Assembly: GCA_016791265.1 (NCBI GenBank)
Contig: JAEUMY010000007.1
Location: 1 to 64,000, forward strand
Length of the DNA: 64,000 nt
Source: Betaproteobacteria bacterium
Lineage (GTDB): Bacteria > Pseudomonadota > Gammaproteobacteria > Burkholderiales > Usitatibacteraceae
Direction: 5' to 3'
Made by a program: the position numbers and the translations under genes
The notes under the pieces: model-generated
What the model was told of the DNA's origin: nothing
Database searches by the model: none
What the model saw: only the letters and a program-made list of their open reading frames with translations
Shown here: positions 25,463 to 34,015 of the stretch, piece after piece
Numbering within the stretch: position 1 is the first letter of the stretch
Layout: every line of letters begins with the position of its first letter

Positions 25463-26275
25463 CTAAGTTGCGAGCGCGCCGTCCCGCGTCGCGGCCCGCC
25501 TCGACAGCATGCGCATCCACTTGCGCTGCACGCGTTCGGTGTACGACGCCTGGACGGCAGCGTTGGCGTTGGCCCCCATGCCGCTGCCCGATCCGCCCGA
25601 AAACGCGCGCCAGGACAGCGTGGTCCGGCCGGTGTGAACGAAGTCAGTGCGGTCGGCAAGTTGCAACCAGAAGTCCCAGTCCTGAAAGTTGAGCAACGTC
25701 TCGTCAAAACGGGCGCCTTCGGCCAGCAGCGAACGGTGGAACAACGCGGCGCCCATTTGAATGTAGTTGGCGCGCAGCAATGCACCGCGGTCGAATGGGC
25801 GGTTCAAGCGGCCATAGGGACGGCCATCGGCCTGCACCAGCAACGCGCCGCTGTAGGCCACGCGGCTCTGCGGGTGTCGGCTCAGTGCATCAAGCAGCGA
25901 AGCGAGATGGTCGGGGTGAAACCAATCGTCATCGTCGAGAAAACACAGATGATCGCCGGTCGCGGCGTCGAGACCGGCGTTGGCCGCCTCGGGTCGATTG
26001 AGTGAGCGGCCGCCACGCACTTCACGCACGCTCACGTCAGGTACCGCGAAGTGCGGCAGCATCGTCTGCGCCGCGTTCACGATCACGAGCTCGATCACAG
26101 GGCGCCGCCGGAAACCGGACTGCGCGCACACCGACGCCACGGCCTGGGCGAGCTCGGGTCGGCCGATGGTGCGGATGATCACACTGATGCGTTGCGCGGA
26201 TTTTGGGTTGTCGAGCATGTGGGCTGAGGACGCGCCGTGACCTCGGAAGGATGCTGCATCGGGCGACGCTGGCAT
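25463..26275 (-). CDS. Family 2 glycosyltransferase
   Basis: 270 residues. The GT-A fold nucleotide-sugar motifs are clear: RISVIIRTIGRPELAQAVAS at the first strand, GDHLCFLDDDDWFHPDHLASL with the metal-binding D-x-D, and NFQDWDFWLQLA in the acceptor region. The first 19 residues are poorly conserved in style, so ATG 26218 (MLDNPKSAQRISV) is an alternative start. It is convergent with the S41-like gene and has no polysaccharide cluster around it. Sugar donor and acceptor are unknown. Confidence 0.88.
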   Translation of the reverse strand: MPASPDAASFRGHGASSAHMLDNPKSAQRISVIIRTIGRPELAQAVASVCAQSGFRRRPVIELVIVNAAQTMLPHFAVPDVSVREVRGGRSLNRPEAANAGLDAATGDHLCFLDDDDWFHPDHLASLLDALSRHPQSRVAYSGALLVQADGRPYGRLNRPFDRGALLRANYIQMGAALFHRSLLAEGARFDETLLNFQDWDFWLQLADRTDFVHTGRTTLSWRAFSGGSGSGMGANANAAVQASYTERVQRKWMRMLSRRAATRDGALAT

Positions 26276-26430
26276 GAGGCGCTTTGTAACTTAGAGTTGC
26301 CGCGGCGGCCGATCAATCGAGGAAGCCCCTAGTCCCACCAGGTTGCGGCGATGCCGAGCCGATGACGCGGCGTGTTACAAGCGCTTGTCACCCATCGAGC
26401 GCCCGCGCACTTTCCGAGGAGAGTCGTCAA

Positions 26431-26476
26431 CGCCCGACACTTCGCGCGGCGCGAAATGCGCGAAAAGTGTCGGGCG
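26431..26476. other. Long intergenic hairpin (17-bp stem)
   Basis: CGCCCGACACTT at 26431-26442 pairs with AAGTGTCGGGCG at 26465-26476. The stem continues inward (CGCGC with GCGCG) across two unpaired A residues, leaving a 10-base loop. It lies in the 275-bp gap between the ACT protein stop and the glycosyltransferase start, which holds no gene. No T-tract follows on either strand, so it is not a standard terminator. Confidence 0.75.
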
Positions 26477-26550
26477 TGGCAGACAGGGTTTCGCCTAGCG
26501 CCGTCGCGGCGAATGACCTTGCAACAAGTTGTAAGTCCGCGCGCGGCCGC

Positions 26551-26814
26551 CTACCCGATGGCCGCCTCGATCACGCCAACCTGCGCGCCGGCCTTGGCGA
26601 CCAGAATGCGCAAGAGCTCATGATCGGCATCCGCAGTGATGGTGAGCATCATCGTCTGCGGCGCGGCGTGTTCATACTTCACAGTCCGCATCGCAATGCC
26701 GCGCGCGGCGTAAAGGTCGAGCACGCGGCAGAGCGTGCCGGGATGGGGTTCGAGGAGATAGACCTGGCGTGCCACGGCGGGCGCGGCAAGGGAACGCAGG
26801 GCGAGGTGTGACAT
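26551..26814 (-). CDS. Small ACT-domain protein
   Basis: 87 residues from ATG 26814, which has AGGA 7-10 bp upstream. One ACT-like domain covers most of it: RQVYLLEPHPGTLCRVLDLYAARGIAMRTVKYEHA ... MMLTITADADHELLRILVAKAGAQVGVIEA. Length and layout resemble the small regulatory subunit of acetolactate synthase (IlvM type), but no catalytic subunit is adjacent. It could be a stand-alone amino-acid-sensing protein. An inverted repeat lies upstream (26924-26956). Confidence 0.7.
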   Translation of the reverse strand: MSHLALRSLAAPAVARQVYLLEPHPGTLCRVLDLYAARGIAMRTVKYEHAAPQTMMLTITADADHELLRILVAKAGAQVGVIEAAIG

Positions 26815-26923
26815 GGAGATTCCTATCGATCGATCGCTGAAGGGCGCGCCGGGCAACGAATCGGCGCGGGGCTGACGCGGCGCGTGGGATCGAAAGGAAG
26901 TTGAGAGCACGACCATCGACCCG

Positions 26924-26956
26924 GCTGACCGGATCGACGCGCGCGACCCGGTCAGC
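26924..26956. promoter_or_regulatory. 9-bp inverted repeat upstream of ACT gene
   Basis: GCTGACCGG and CCGGTCAGC are perfect arms with a 15-bp spacer, about 110 bp upstream of the leftward ACT gene. Could be an operator or a leader hairpin; nothing else is visible in this 224-bp gap. Confidence 0.4.
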
Positions 26957-27038
26957 GGCGAATTCGAATCGCCTGGATGCGGGGGACGGACGGAGAGTCG
27001 GGAGGAGTCACGGACGACATGCGCCGATTATGGCACGG

Positions 27039-27755
27039 CTATTTTTCGTTGATCCAAGCGCCGTAGCGCAGGCTCTCGTCGATCCACGCGAAGTTGAAGG
27101 TCGGTTCGTACACGAACGTCACCACGCGCGGCGGATACAGCACCGGCTTCCCCGGCTCCGGGCGCGGCGGCACGCGCAGCCCCAACGGCGCCATCTGCGG
27201 GTCCCAGATCTTGCTGTTCACGTCCTGCACTTCCGAGACGAGTTTGGTGCTGATCGCGCGACCGCTGCCGAGCTGCACCGGCGGCAGCGTCTCGACGATG
27301 CTGTGATAGCGCTCCTTGCCGAAACAGAGCCGCGGCCGCGCGTAGTCGAGCGCATCCGGCGGATTCTCGCTGGACTTGAAGTGATCCCAACGCTTCTTGG
27401 CGAGTTCGTACGCGTCGCGGTTCACGTCATCGCGATACACGTCCTTGCCCTGGGGTGTCAGCGCGTATCGGCTCAGCGTGCGGTCGCTCTCGGTGATGAT
27501 GTCCTCGCTCAACAATCCCGCCGCGCGCAGCGCTTCACAAAGGCGGCAATCGTCGCTGTCCCGCCTGTCCAGCGGAAACGGGCCGGCGTAGACGCACAGC
27601 GCCTCCGTCATCTGGTCTTCGTTGAAGGCGGTGCGGAATACGGTTTCGTACTTGTCCAGAAAGTCCTTGGACGGGCCGGACTTCTTGCCGCAGGCGGCGA
27701 GGAGGGCCACGATCGCGACGGCGAGCAGCAAATGGTGAATCGTCTGAAGGCGCAT
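27039..27755 (-). CDS. Lipoprotein of unknown function
   Basis: 238 residues from ATG 27755. MRLQTIHHLLLAVAIVALLAAC is a lipoprotein signal with lipobox LAAC; acylation is predicted at Cys22. The mature part has paired cysteines (SDDCRLCEALRAAG), a helical region resembling a small winged-helix-like segment (YALTPQGKDVYRDD) and a beta-rich C-terminus (VVTFVYEPTFNFAWIDESL). No family recognised. Divergent from the serine hydrolase at 27942. Confidence 0.75.
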   Translation of the reverse strand: MRLQTIHHLLLAVAIVALLAACGKKSGPSKDFLDKYETVFRTAFNEDQMTEALCVYAGPFPLDRRDSDDCRLCEALRAAGLLSEDIITESDRTLSRYALTPQGKDVYRDDVNRDAYELAKKRWDHFKSSENPPDALDYARPRLCFGKERYHSIVETLPPVQLGSGRAISTKLVSEVQDVNSKIWDPQMAPLGLRVPPRPEPGKPVLYPPRVVTFVYEPTFNFAWIDESLRYGAWINEK

Positions 27756-27941
27756 GGGTGGGATTCGGGTCGGCTTTGCGAAATTGACGGAAGCGGTACA
27801 CGTGCATTCTAGAGCGTGTTCGGCCGGCGCTGGGTCCGTCACGGCGACTGAGCCTTGATTCAAGGGCCTTCGTCGCGCGCCCGTTGAAACGGCCGACGCA
27901 CTGTCACACACTGCGGCACCACCCATATTGAAGGAGCCGCC

Positions 27942-29315
27942 GTGAAACTCGCTCGATTGTTGCCCGTTCTGATCCTGTCAGCCTTGGGCGTCGCGCAGAC
28001 CGCGCGCGCGGTGCTGCCGACCGATGCGGAGGCCGAGGCCATTCTCAAGACCCATCTCATCGACAAGCAGCTCGTGAAGGGCGCCGCCGTGGCGCTGGTC
28101 GATGCGCAAGGCATCCGCGTGGTCGCGGTCGGCGAGTCTAGAGCCGGTTCCGCGCTGAAGCCGGATGACCTCTTCGAAATCGGCAGCGTCACCAAGACGT
28201 TTGCCGGCCTCCTGCTCGCCATCGCCGACGAAAGCGGCGAAGCAAAGCTGGACGACCCGGTGGAGAAGTTCCTGCCCGATGGGTTGAAGCTCCGTGATGC
28301 GAAAGGCGAACCCATCCGCATGGCGGACCTGGCGACACATCGCTCAGGCCTGCCCCGCTTGGCGCCCAACATGCGGCCGGCCAATCAGAAAGACCCTTAC
28401 TCGGATTACACCGAAGCGCAATTGCTGGAGTTCGTGAAGGGCTTCACGGCCACCGCGCCACGCGACGTGAAGTTCGAATACTCCAATATCGGCTTCGGTT
28501 TGCTGGGTTTCGCGCTGACCCGTGCCGCCCAGGCGGAAAGTTTCGACGCGCTCCTCACGATGCGAATATTCGCACCGCTCGGCATGACCGCCAGCACCAC
28601 CTTGCCGACGCGATTCGCCGCGCGCATGACCCAGCCTCACGACACCGCCGGGCGGCCCACGCCCGCCTGGCATCTCGCGCCCGCCCATGCGGCGGCCGGC
28701 GCGATCCGCTCGACCGCCGGCGACATGGGCCGCTACGTCGAGTTGATGGCCGGCGTGAAGCCATCCCCGCTCTCCGCAGCGGCCCAGCGCGCGACCACGC
28801 CGCGTGCGGCGAGCGCCAACCCGATCAACCCCATCGGCCTCGCTTGGCTCAAGGTGCCGTTCAACGAGCGAGTGTTGTCCAACCACGACGGCGCGACCTT
28901 TGGTTCATCGGCATCACTCTTCGTGGACCGCGAGAAGCGGGAAGGCGTGTTCCTGGTCGCGAACGGCTCCACCCGGCTCTTCGACGTCGCCTTGCACCTC
29001 CTGGATCGCCGCCATGTGGTCAAGACGCGGAGCTTCCCCGCCATCGTCAGCGTGCCCAGCGACACGCTGGCGGCTTACGTGGGCGAGTATCGCCTGAACG
29101 AAAGGATGGTCGTGACGGTGCGGCTTCGCGACGACAAGCTCACCGCGCAGGCCACGGGTCAAGGCGAGTTCGAGATTTTCGCCGAGTCGCGGACCCGCTT
29201 CTTCGCCAAGGCGGCGCCGATCGTCATCACCTTCGGCGAGGTGAACGCAGGCAGGGCTGGACAGTTCACCCTTGAGCAGGGCGGAGCGACCTTGATCGCC
29301 AAACGCGTGGAGTAG
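27942..29315 (+). CDS. Exported serine hydrolase, beta-lactamase fold
   Basis: 457 residues with a signal peptide ending near TARA. Family motifs: S-x-x-K in EIGSVTKTFAG, Y-x-N in FEYSNIGFG and HDGATFGSS in place of KTG. A C-terminal 90-residue beta domain follows (YVGEYRLNERMVVTV). Likely a periplasmic esterase or D-Ala-type peptidase; no evidence of antibiotic hydrolysis. A palindrome copy encodes M-R-I-F-A-P-L, right after the YSN region. The PhoD gene follows after 84 bp. Confidence 0.88.
   Translation: MKLARLLPVLILSALGVAQTARAVLPTDAEAEAILKTHLIDKQLVKGAAVALVDAQGIRVVAVGESRAGSALKPDDLFEIGSVTKTFAGLLLAIADESGEAKLDDPVEKFLPDGLKLRDAKGEPIRMADLATHRSGLPRLAPNMRPANQKDPYSDYTEAQLLEFVKGFTATAPRDVKFEYSNIGFGLLGFALTRAAQAESFDALLTMRIFAPLGMTASTTLPTRFAARMTQPHDTAGRPTPAWHLAPAHAAAGAIRSTAGDMGRYVELMAGVKPSPLSAAAQRATTPRAASANPINPIGLAWLKVPFNERVLSNHDGATFGSSASLFVDREKREGVFLVANGSTRLFDVALHLLDRRHVVKTRSFPAIVSVPSDTLAAYVGEYRLNERMVVTVRLRDDKLTAQATGQGEFEIFAESRTRFFAKAAPIVITFGEVNAGRAGQFTLEQGGATLIAKRVE
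28562..28573. repeat. GCGAATATTCGC palindrome, copy 13 (in serine hydrolase gene)
   Basis: Exact copy in coding sequence, frame giving R-I-F-A. Confidence 0.97.
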
Positions 29316-29340
29316 CGCCTCGCCCGCGCACGCGGCGCTT

Positions 29341-29352
29341 GCGAATATTCGC
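29341..29352. repeat. GCGAATATTCGC palindrome, copy 14 (intergenic pair, left)
   Basis: Exact copy, first of a pair 23 bp apart in the gap before phoD; flanks TT and AA. Confidence 0.97.
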
Positions 29353-29363
29353 AATGATTCCAT

Positions 29364-29375
29364 GCGAATATTCGC
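29364..29375. repeat. GCGAATATTCGC palindrome, copy 15 (intergenic pair, right)
   Basis: Exact copy whose last two bases overlap the left arm of the hairpin before phoD. Confidence 0.97.
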
Positions 29376-29394
29376 GCTCCCCTTTTCGGAGCGC
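29374..29394 (+). promoter_or_regulatory. Hairpin covering the phoD ribosome-binding site
   Basis: GCGCTCC and GGAGCGC are perfect arms with a 7-base loop. The right arm contains the only Shine-Dalgarno (GGAG), 8 bp before the GTG start, so folding would hide it. Confidence 0.55.
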
Positions 29395-29399
29395 CTGCC

Positions 29400-31022
29400 G
29401 TGTCCACGACTGATCTCCATCATTACGTTCGATCCCTTGAACAGGCCACGCAGGGCTGGCCCGCGCCGCTGAAGCGGCGGCGCTTCATGCAGGCCGCGAT
29501 GGCGCTGGCGGCGGGCGGGATCCTTTCGGCCACCCGTTCGGGCAGCGTGCTGGCGCAAGCGAGCAGCGTGCGCTTCTCGGGGTATCCCTTCACGCTGGGC
29601 GTCGCCTCTGGCGCCCCTCGTCACGATAGCGTGGTGCTGTGGACGCGCCTCATTCCCGAGCCGCTCAATGCGGCTGGGGACGGCGGCATGGGTCCGGAGC
29701 GCATCGCCGTCAATTGGGAGGTGGCGGAGGACGAGCAGTTCAAGACCATCGTGAGAAAGGGCGCGCACCGCGCCATCCCCGAGCTCGCGCACAGCGTGCA
29801 TGTCGAGGTTGAGGGCTTGGAGCCGGGCCGCTGGTATTTCTATCGCTTCATGGCCGGCAACGAGGTGAGTCCGGTGGGGCGCACACGCACCGCCGGCGTG
29901 AAGGAAGAGAAGCTCCGCTTCGCATTCGCCAGTTGCCAGCAATACGAGCAGGGCTTCTTCTCGGCATACCGGCACATGTTGAAAGAGAGCCCCGATCTCG
30001 TCGTCTTCCTCGGCGATTACATTTACGAATCGAGCTGGGGCAGCAATCTCGTGCGCCGCCATGCCGGTCCGGAAGCCGAGACCCTCGCGCAGTACCGCCA
30101 GCGGCATGCGCAGTGCAAAACCGACGCCGATCTCAAGGCCATGCATGCCGCCGCCCCCTGGATCGTCACCTGGGACGATCACGAGGTCGACAACGACTAT
30201 GCCGACTTTCAATCCGAGCATCTCGACCCGCGTTTCATGGGCCGTCGCGCGGCGGCGTACCAGGCTTACTACGAGCACATGCCGCTCGCGCTATCCGCCT
30301 TGCCGCGCGGACCGAACATGCGCATCTATGATCGCTTCAGCTTCGGCACGCTGGCCGAGTTTCACGTGCTGGATGACCGCCAATACCGCTCGCCCCAGGC
30401 CTGTCCGCGCCCCGGCATGGGCGGCAGCGCGTTTCAGGAAAACTGCGGCGAGCGGTTGTCGCCCGGCCGCACGCTGCTGGGGGCGGCGCAGGAGAAATGG
30501 CTCGAAGGCAGCCTCGCCCAGTCGCGCGCGGTGTGGAACATCCTCGCCCAGCAGACCATGGTGGCGCAGTGGAACACCAAGACCGCCGGCAGCGGCCAGA
30601 ATTTCTGGACCGATGGCTGGGACGGTTACCCGGTGTCGCGAAAGAAGCTGCTCGATTTCATCGTCCAACGCAAAATCGCCAACCCGGTGTTCATCGGCGG
30701 CGACGTGCATGCCCACCACGTCAACAACGTGAAGGCCGATTTCGACGACTCGAAGGCGCCCACCATTGCGAGCGAATTCGTGGGCACGTCCATCACCTCC
30801 GAAGCGGGGCCGCAAGACAGGCTGGACGCCATGAAGGCTGTCAATCCGCATGCGCTGCTGGCCGATGGCGCGAAGCGCGGCTATGTCGTGATCGATCTCA
30901 ACGCGAAGTCGCTCAACGCCGGCATGCGCCAGATCGACAGCGAGAAGCTGCGCGACAGCAAGCCAGCGGGATCGATGGATTTCGTGGTCGAGGCGGGCAA
31001 GGCGGACATTCGCAGGGCTTGA
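29400..31022 (+). CDS. phoD: Alkaline phosphatase D (PhoD family), Tat-exported
   Basis: 540 residues starting at GTG 29400. A twin-arginine signal is present near residue 24 (KRRRFMQAAMALAAGGIL), fitting the folded export of metal-loaded PhoD enzymes. The catalytic metal-site motifs are all there: FASCQQYEQGFFSAY, VVFLGDYIYESSW, TWDDHEVDNDYAD and FIGGDVHAHHVN, and the N-terminal Fn3-like PhoD domain (GVASGAPRHDSVVLWTRL). It hydrolyses phosphate mono- or diesters in the periplasm using Ca and Fe. Two palindrome copies and a hairpin over the ribosome site precede it. A phosphate or phosphonate uptake system is at 52031-55648. Confidence 0.93.
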   Translation: MSTTDLHHYVRSLEQATQGWPAPLKRRRFMQAAMALAAGGILSATRSGSVLAQASSVRFSGYPFTLGVASGAPRHDSVVLWTRLIPEPLNAAGDGGMGPERIAVNWEVAEDEQFKTIVRKGAHRAIPELAHSVHVEVEGLEPGRWYFYRFMAGNEVSPVGRTRTAGVKEEKLRFAFASCQQYEQGFFSAYRHMLKESPDLVVFLGDYIYESSWGSNLVRRHAGPEAETLAQYRQRHAQCKTDADLKAMHAAAPWIVTWDDHEVDNDYADFQSEHLDPRFMGRRAAAYQAYYEHMPLALSALPRGPNMRIYDRFSFGTLAEFHVLDDRQYRSPQACPRPGMGGSAFQENCGERLSPGRTLLGAAQEKWLEGSLAQSRAVWNILAQQTMVAQWNTKTAGSGQNFWTDGWDGYPVSRKKLLDFIVQRKIANPVFIGGDVHAHHVNNVKADFDDSKAPTIASEFVGTSITSEAGPQDRLDAMKAVNPHALLADGAKRGYVVIDLNAKSLNAGMRQIDSEKLRDSKPAGSMDFVVEAGKADIRRA

Positions 31023-31141
31023 GCCGCGACGGCGGGCCGCGGGAAGTCCCCGATGAACTTTGATGGGGATCGCCGCTGAAGTGACGCGCGCGCTGCGGTA
31101 TGCTCGGTTCTTTCCGAAAACGAGACAGAACGGAACGCGCC

Positions 31142-32125
31142 ATGAGCCGAAAATCCGCCGATGCCCTGCTGGGCGATCCCTCCTCGGTGTTGCCCTTCCG
31201 CGCGGGGTCGGGTTTTTACAATCCCGAAATCGCCAAGGCGTTCTTCAAGGCCTATGGCAAGAAGGCCGAGTTTCCCGCCGGCACCATTCTCTTTCTGGAA
31301 AACGACAAGTCCAAGAAGAAGAGCATTTTCAAGCAGCCGCTCGCCAAGGCGCTGAAGACTTCGGTGTCCGAGGCGTTTTTCGCGCCCAGGCGCATTCATC
31401 GCATGTTCTTTCTGGCCTCCGGCGAAGTCGCGTTGACGCAAGGCGGACGCTTGTTGCACAAAGCGCAGCCCGGTGACGTGTTTGGCGAAATGGCCGTGAT
31501 CAGCGAGCTCCCTGATCCTGAATTCGACGCCGTGCGCAGCGCGTCGGCCGAGGCCACCGAGGACTGCATGGCCTACTCGCTGGATGGTGCGGAGGTGCAG
31601 GAGGGCCTGCGCAAGAAGCCCGAGTTCGTGCTCATGCTGCTTTCGGTCATGTTCGAGCGCTTGCGCATGCTCGCTGGCAAGTTGTCAGCCCATGGCGACG
31701 ACGTGGACGAGAAGACCAGCCGCCACCGCAGCCGCAAGGCGGAGTCCATTCTCGATCCGGCCATGCTGGCCGCGCTGAGAGACAAGCTCGACGTCTCCAC
31801 CGTCGTGCATTTCCAGGAGGGCAAGAAGATTCTCAAGGCCGGTGTCTCAGGCACCACCATGTATGTCGTGCTGGAAGGCCAGGTGGCCGTCGCCATCGGC
31901 CGCAAGATCGTCGAGAAGATCGAGGCGGGCGGATTCTTTGGCGAGATGGCGCTGGTGGATCAATTGCCGCGCACCGCCACGGCCGTGGCGCGCACCGACT
32001 GTTCGCTGCTGCCCATCAACCGCGAGGCGCTCATCAAGCTGGTCAAGACTGAACCCGATTTCGGCATGGCGCTGATGCGCTCGGTGGCGCAACGGTTGCA
32101 GTACATGAATTCGCTGTTCGGGTGA
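31142..32125 (+). CDS. Protein with two cyclic-nucleotide-binding domains
   Basis: 327 residues from ATG 31142. Two cNMP-binding domains: residues about 35-185 (interrupted by a Lys-rich insertion, KSKKKSIFKQPLAK) and about 210-327. The second has a canonical phosphate-binding cassette (FFGEMALVDQLPRTATAVA) including the Arg that contacts the phosphate. The first (VFGEMAVISELPDPEFDAVRSA) has lost that pattern and probably does not bind cNMP. There is no helix-turn-helix, kinase or channel domain, so it is a stand-alone sensor or adaptor. A membrane adenylate cyclase is encoded 12 kb away. Confidence 0.87.
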   Translation: MSRKSADALLGDPSSVLPFRAGSGFYNPEIAKAFFKAYGKKAEFPAGTILFLENDKSKKKSIFKQPLAKALKTSVSEAFFAPRRIHRMFFLASGEVALTQGGRLLHKAQPGDVFGEMAVISELPDPEFDAVRSASAEATEDCMAYSLDGAEVQEGLRKKPEFVLMLLSVMFERLRMLAGKLSAHGDDVDEKTSRHRSRKAESILDPAMLAALRDKLDVSTVVHFQEGKKILKAGVSGTTMYVVLEGQVAVAIGRKIVEKIEAGGFFGEMALVDQLPRTATAVARTDCSLLPINREALIKLVKTEPDFGMALMRSVAQRLQYMNSLFG

Positions 32126-32177
32126 GCGCCCACGCCGCGCTCCCTCGATCGCCTCCCCGCCCCGCTGGAGAAATCCG

Positions 32178-32630
32178 CTAGAGCGGCTTCACACCGACCC
32201 CGAGAATGCCGTGTGGCGCCGCCGGCTCCACCGAGGCTGACACTTCCAGCGCGATGCCGAGCGACTCCGACTTCACCCGGGCGCGCACCGCGTTGGCGTC
32301 CCCACTCGCTGATTCGAGCTTGAGCTTTCCGGTCTGTTTGCGCATCCCGGCGAACTGAGCGGCAATGTCGGCTGCGGGCTTCTTCTGCAGCACCGACGTG
32401 GCGAAATGGTCCGACACATGGCGCGTCATCGCCTCCGCGCCGTCCGCGTTGAATGCGGCCAGCCAGAGCGACAGCTTCTGACTTGCGGGGCCTTCGGGCA
32501 GCGCCGGTTCCGAAGCGAGCGCCACCTGGGCGAGACAGAGGGCCAGTAGCCCCAGCATGCTTTTCGAAATCGACCTCGCCAGCGCTGGAGTGGCACGGCG
32601 GGAACCTTTGTTGGGAGAAGCGGCAATCAT
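32178..32630 (-). CDS. Exported protein of unknown function
   Basis: 150 residues with an excellent ribosome site (AAGGAG, 8 bp before ATG 32630). A long basic N-region followed by SMLGLLALCLAQVALASEP is a signal peptide. The mature part is about 110 residues, helical then beta (KLSLWLAAFNADGAEAMTRHVSDHF, LEVSASVEPAAPHGILGVGV), and resembles small SnoaL/NTF2-like exported proteins, though I cannot confirm that. Divergent from the lipoprotein at 32671. Confidence 0.7.
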   Translation of the reverse strand: MIAASPNKGSRRATPALARSISKSMLGLLALCLAQVALASEPALPEGPASQKLSLWLAAFNADGAEAMTRHVSDHFATSVLQKKPAADIAAQFAGMRKQTGKLKLESASGDANAVRARVKSESLGIALEVSASVEPAAPHGILGVGVKPL

Positions 32631-32670
32631 GTGAACACTCCTTGTTTGTTGAATTCTTGGGAAAGTCGAG

Positions 32671-34008
32671 ATGAATCACAGTGCATTGCCGACAGCGCCC
32701 CGATTGGTTCCCGCCGCGACCTCGGCTGGGCGCGCCACAAGCCGGGCAGTCGCGGTCCTTGGCGTCACCCTGCTCCTTGGCGCCTGTGCGACGGGCCCGC
32801 AGACGGAGAGGTCAAGTTCCGCTGCCGAGCAAATGGCGGAGACGCACTTCGCCGCAGGTCGTTTCGCCGATGCCGCAGCGGCATGCGCCCCCGCCTTTCA
32901 GCACGGCGGCACGACCGCCTGCCAGGCCGTGACCGCGCGGGTGCGCATGCTGGAGGACCGGGTCAGCGAAGCCATTCCGCTGATCACCGCCTGGCTCAAA
33001 GCGCGGCCAGCGGATCGCGAGGCGCGGCAACTTCTCGCCGAAGCCCACTACCGGCAAGGGCGTGGTGATCTCGCGGCGCCGCACTATCAAGCCCTGGATC
33101 GCGGCAGTGTGGCAAAGAAGCTCGAGTCACTCGGCGCAAGCATGTATCGCATCGCGGAGCCGGGCATCACTGTCACGCTTCCCTTCCTGCAGACCGATCC
33201 CTTGCCGATGGTTGACCTCATCGTCAATGGCGAGCGCGGCAGCTTCATTCTCGACACTGGCGGAGCGGAGCTGATTCTCGATCCCGGGTTCGCGAAGCGC
33301 GTCGGCGCCGTCGAGTTCGGCCCCGACACCGGCACCTTCGCGGGGGGGCAGCGCGCGGCCATCCAGCACGGCGCCGTGCGGACGGTGGGGCTGGGCGCGC
33401 AGCGCCTGGACAACGTGCCCGTCCTGTTGCTCGACACCGCGAAGTTCGCACTCGTGGCGGGCGGACGCCCGGTCGCGGGCGTGCTCGGGACGCTCATCCT
33501 GTACCGGTTCACGGCCACCATCGACTATCCCGGCGCACGCCTCGTGCTGGCCCCGCGCGCCGTGCCCGATCCTGGGGGCGGGCTGTCCCTTCCGCTCTGG
33601 ATGGCTGGCGATCACTTTCTGATCACGCCAGGCCGCTTCAACGACGCGCCGGAGACGATGCTGTTTCTGGATACAGGGCTGGCCGGTCCCGCTTTCGCCG
33701 TGCCGGAAAGCGAACTCGCCAACGCGAATATTCGCAAGTCGACCGAGGGCCATGAAGGCGTGTCGGGCGCGGGGCGGATCACGGTACACCCCTTGGCGCC
33801 GACGCGCGTGGCGCTGGGGCCGCTTGCCACGCCAGGCCTCACCGGGCTGGCAGGCGCCTTTCCCCCGCCGCTGGAGCACCGATTCGGCTTTCGCATCGGT
33901 GGCCTGGTGTCACACGGGCTGTTGCGCCCGTATCGGGTCACGCTGGACTTTGGGCGAATGCGGCTCGGCATCCAGCCACCGGGCAGCGCCGTGCGCGATG
34001 TGAATTAG
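32671..34008 (+). CDS. Lipoprotein with retropepsin-like aspartic protease domain
   Basis: 445 residues. A long N-terminal stretch ends in a lipobox (VTLLLGAC, Cys about 39). Residues 45-150 are TPR-like helices (AETHFAAGRFADAAAACAPA, REARQLLAEAHYRQGRGDLA). The rest is an aspartyl-protease-like beta fold with two D-T-G sites, FILDTGGAEL and FLDTGLAGP, as in the gag-polyprotein-type or SpoIIGA/TIGR02281-like bacterial families. Two active-site triads in one chain would allow a single-chain enzyme. Probably outer-membrane or periplasmic. A palindrome copy encodes A-N-I-R in the second domain. Its stop is 7 bp from the stop of the convergent GST gene. Confidence 0.83.
   Translation: MNHSALPTAPRLVPAATSAGRATSRAVAVLGVTLLLGACATGPQTERSSSAAEQMAETHFAAGRFADAAAACAPAFQHGGTTACQAVTARVRMLEDRVSEAIPLITAWLKARPADREARQLLAEAHYRQGRGDLAAPHYQALDRGSVAKKLESLGASMYRIAEPGITVTLPFLQTDPLPMVDLIVNGERGSFILDTGGAELILDPGFAKRVGAVEFGPDTGTFAGGQRAAIQHGAVRTVGLGAQRLDNVPVLLLDTAKFALVAGGRPVAGVLGTLILYRFTATIDYPGARLVLAPRAVPDPGGGLSLPLWMAGDHFLITPGRFNDAPETMLFLDTGLAGPAFAVPESELANANIRKSTEGHEGVSGAGRITVHPLAPTRVALGPLATPGLTGLAGAFPPPLEHRFGFRIGGLVSHGLLRPYRVTLDFGRMRLGIQPPGSAVRDVN
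33724..33735. repeat. GCGAATATTCGC palindrome, copy 16 (in aspartic protease gene)
   Basis: Exact copy in coding sequence, frame giving N-A-N-I-R-K. Confidence 0.97.
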
Positions 34009-34015
34009 CGTCTGT

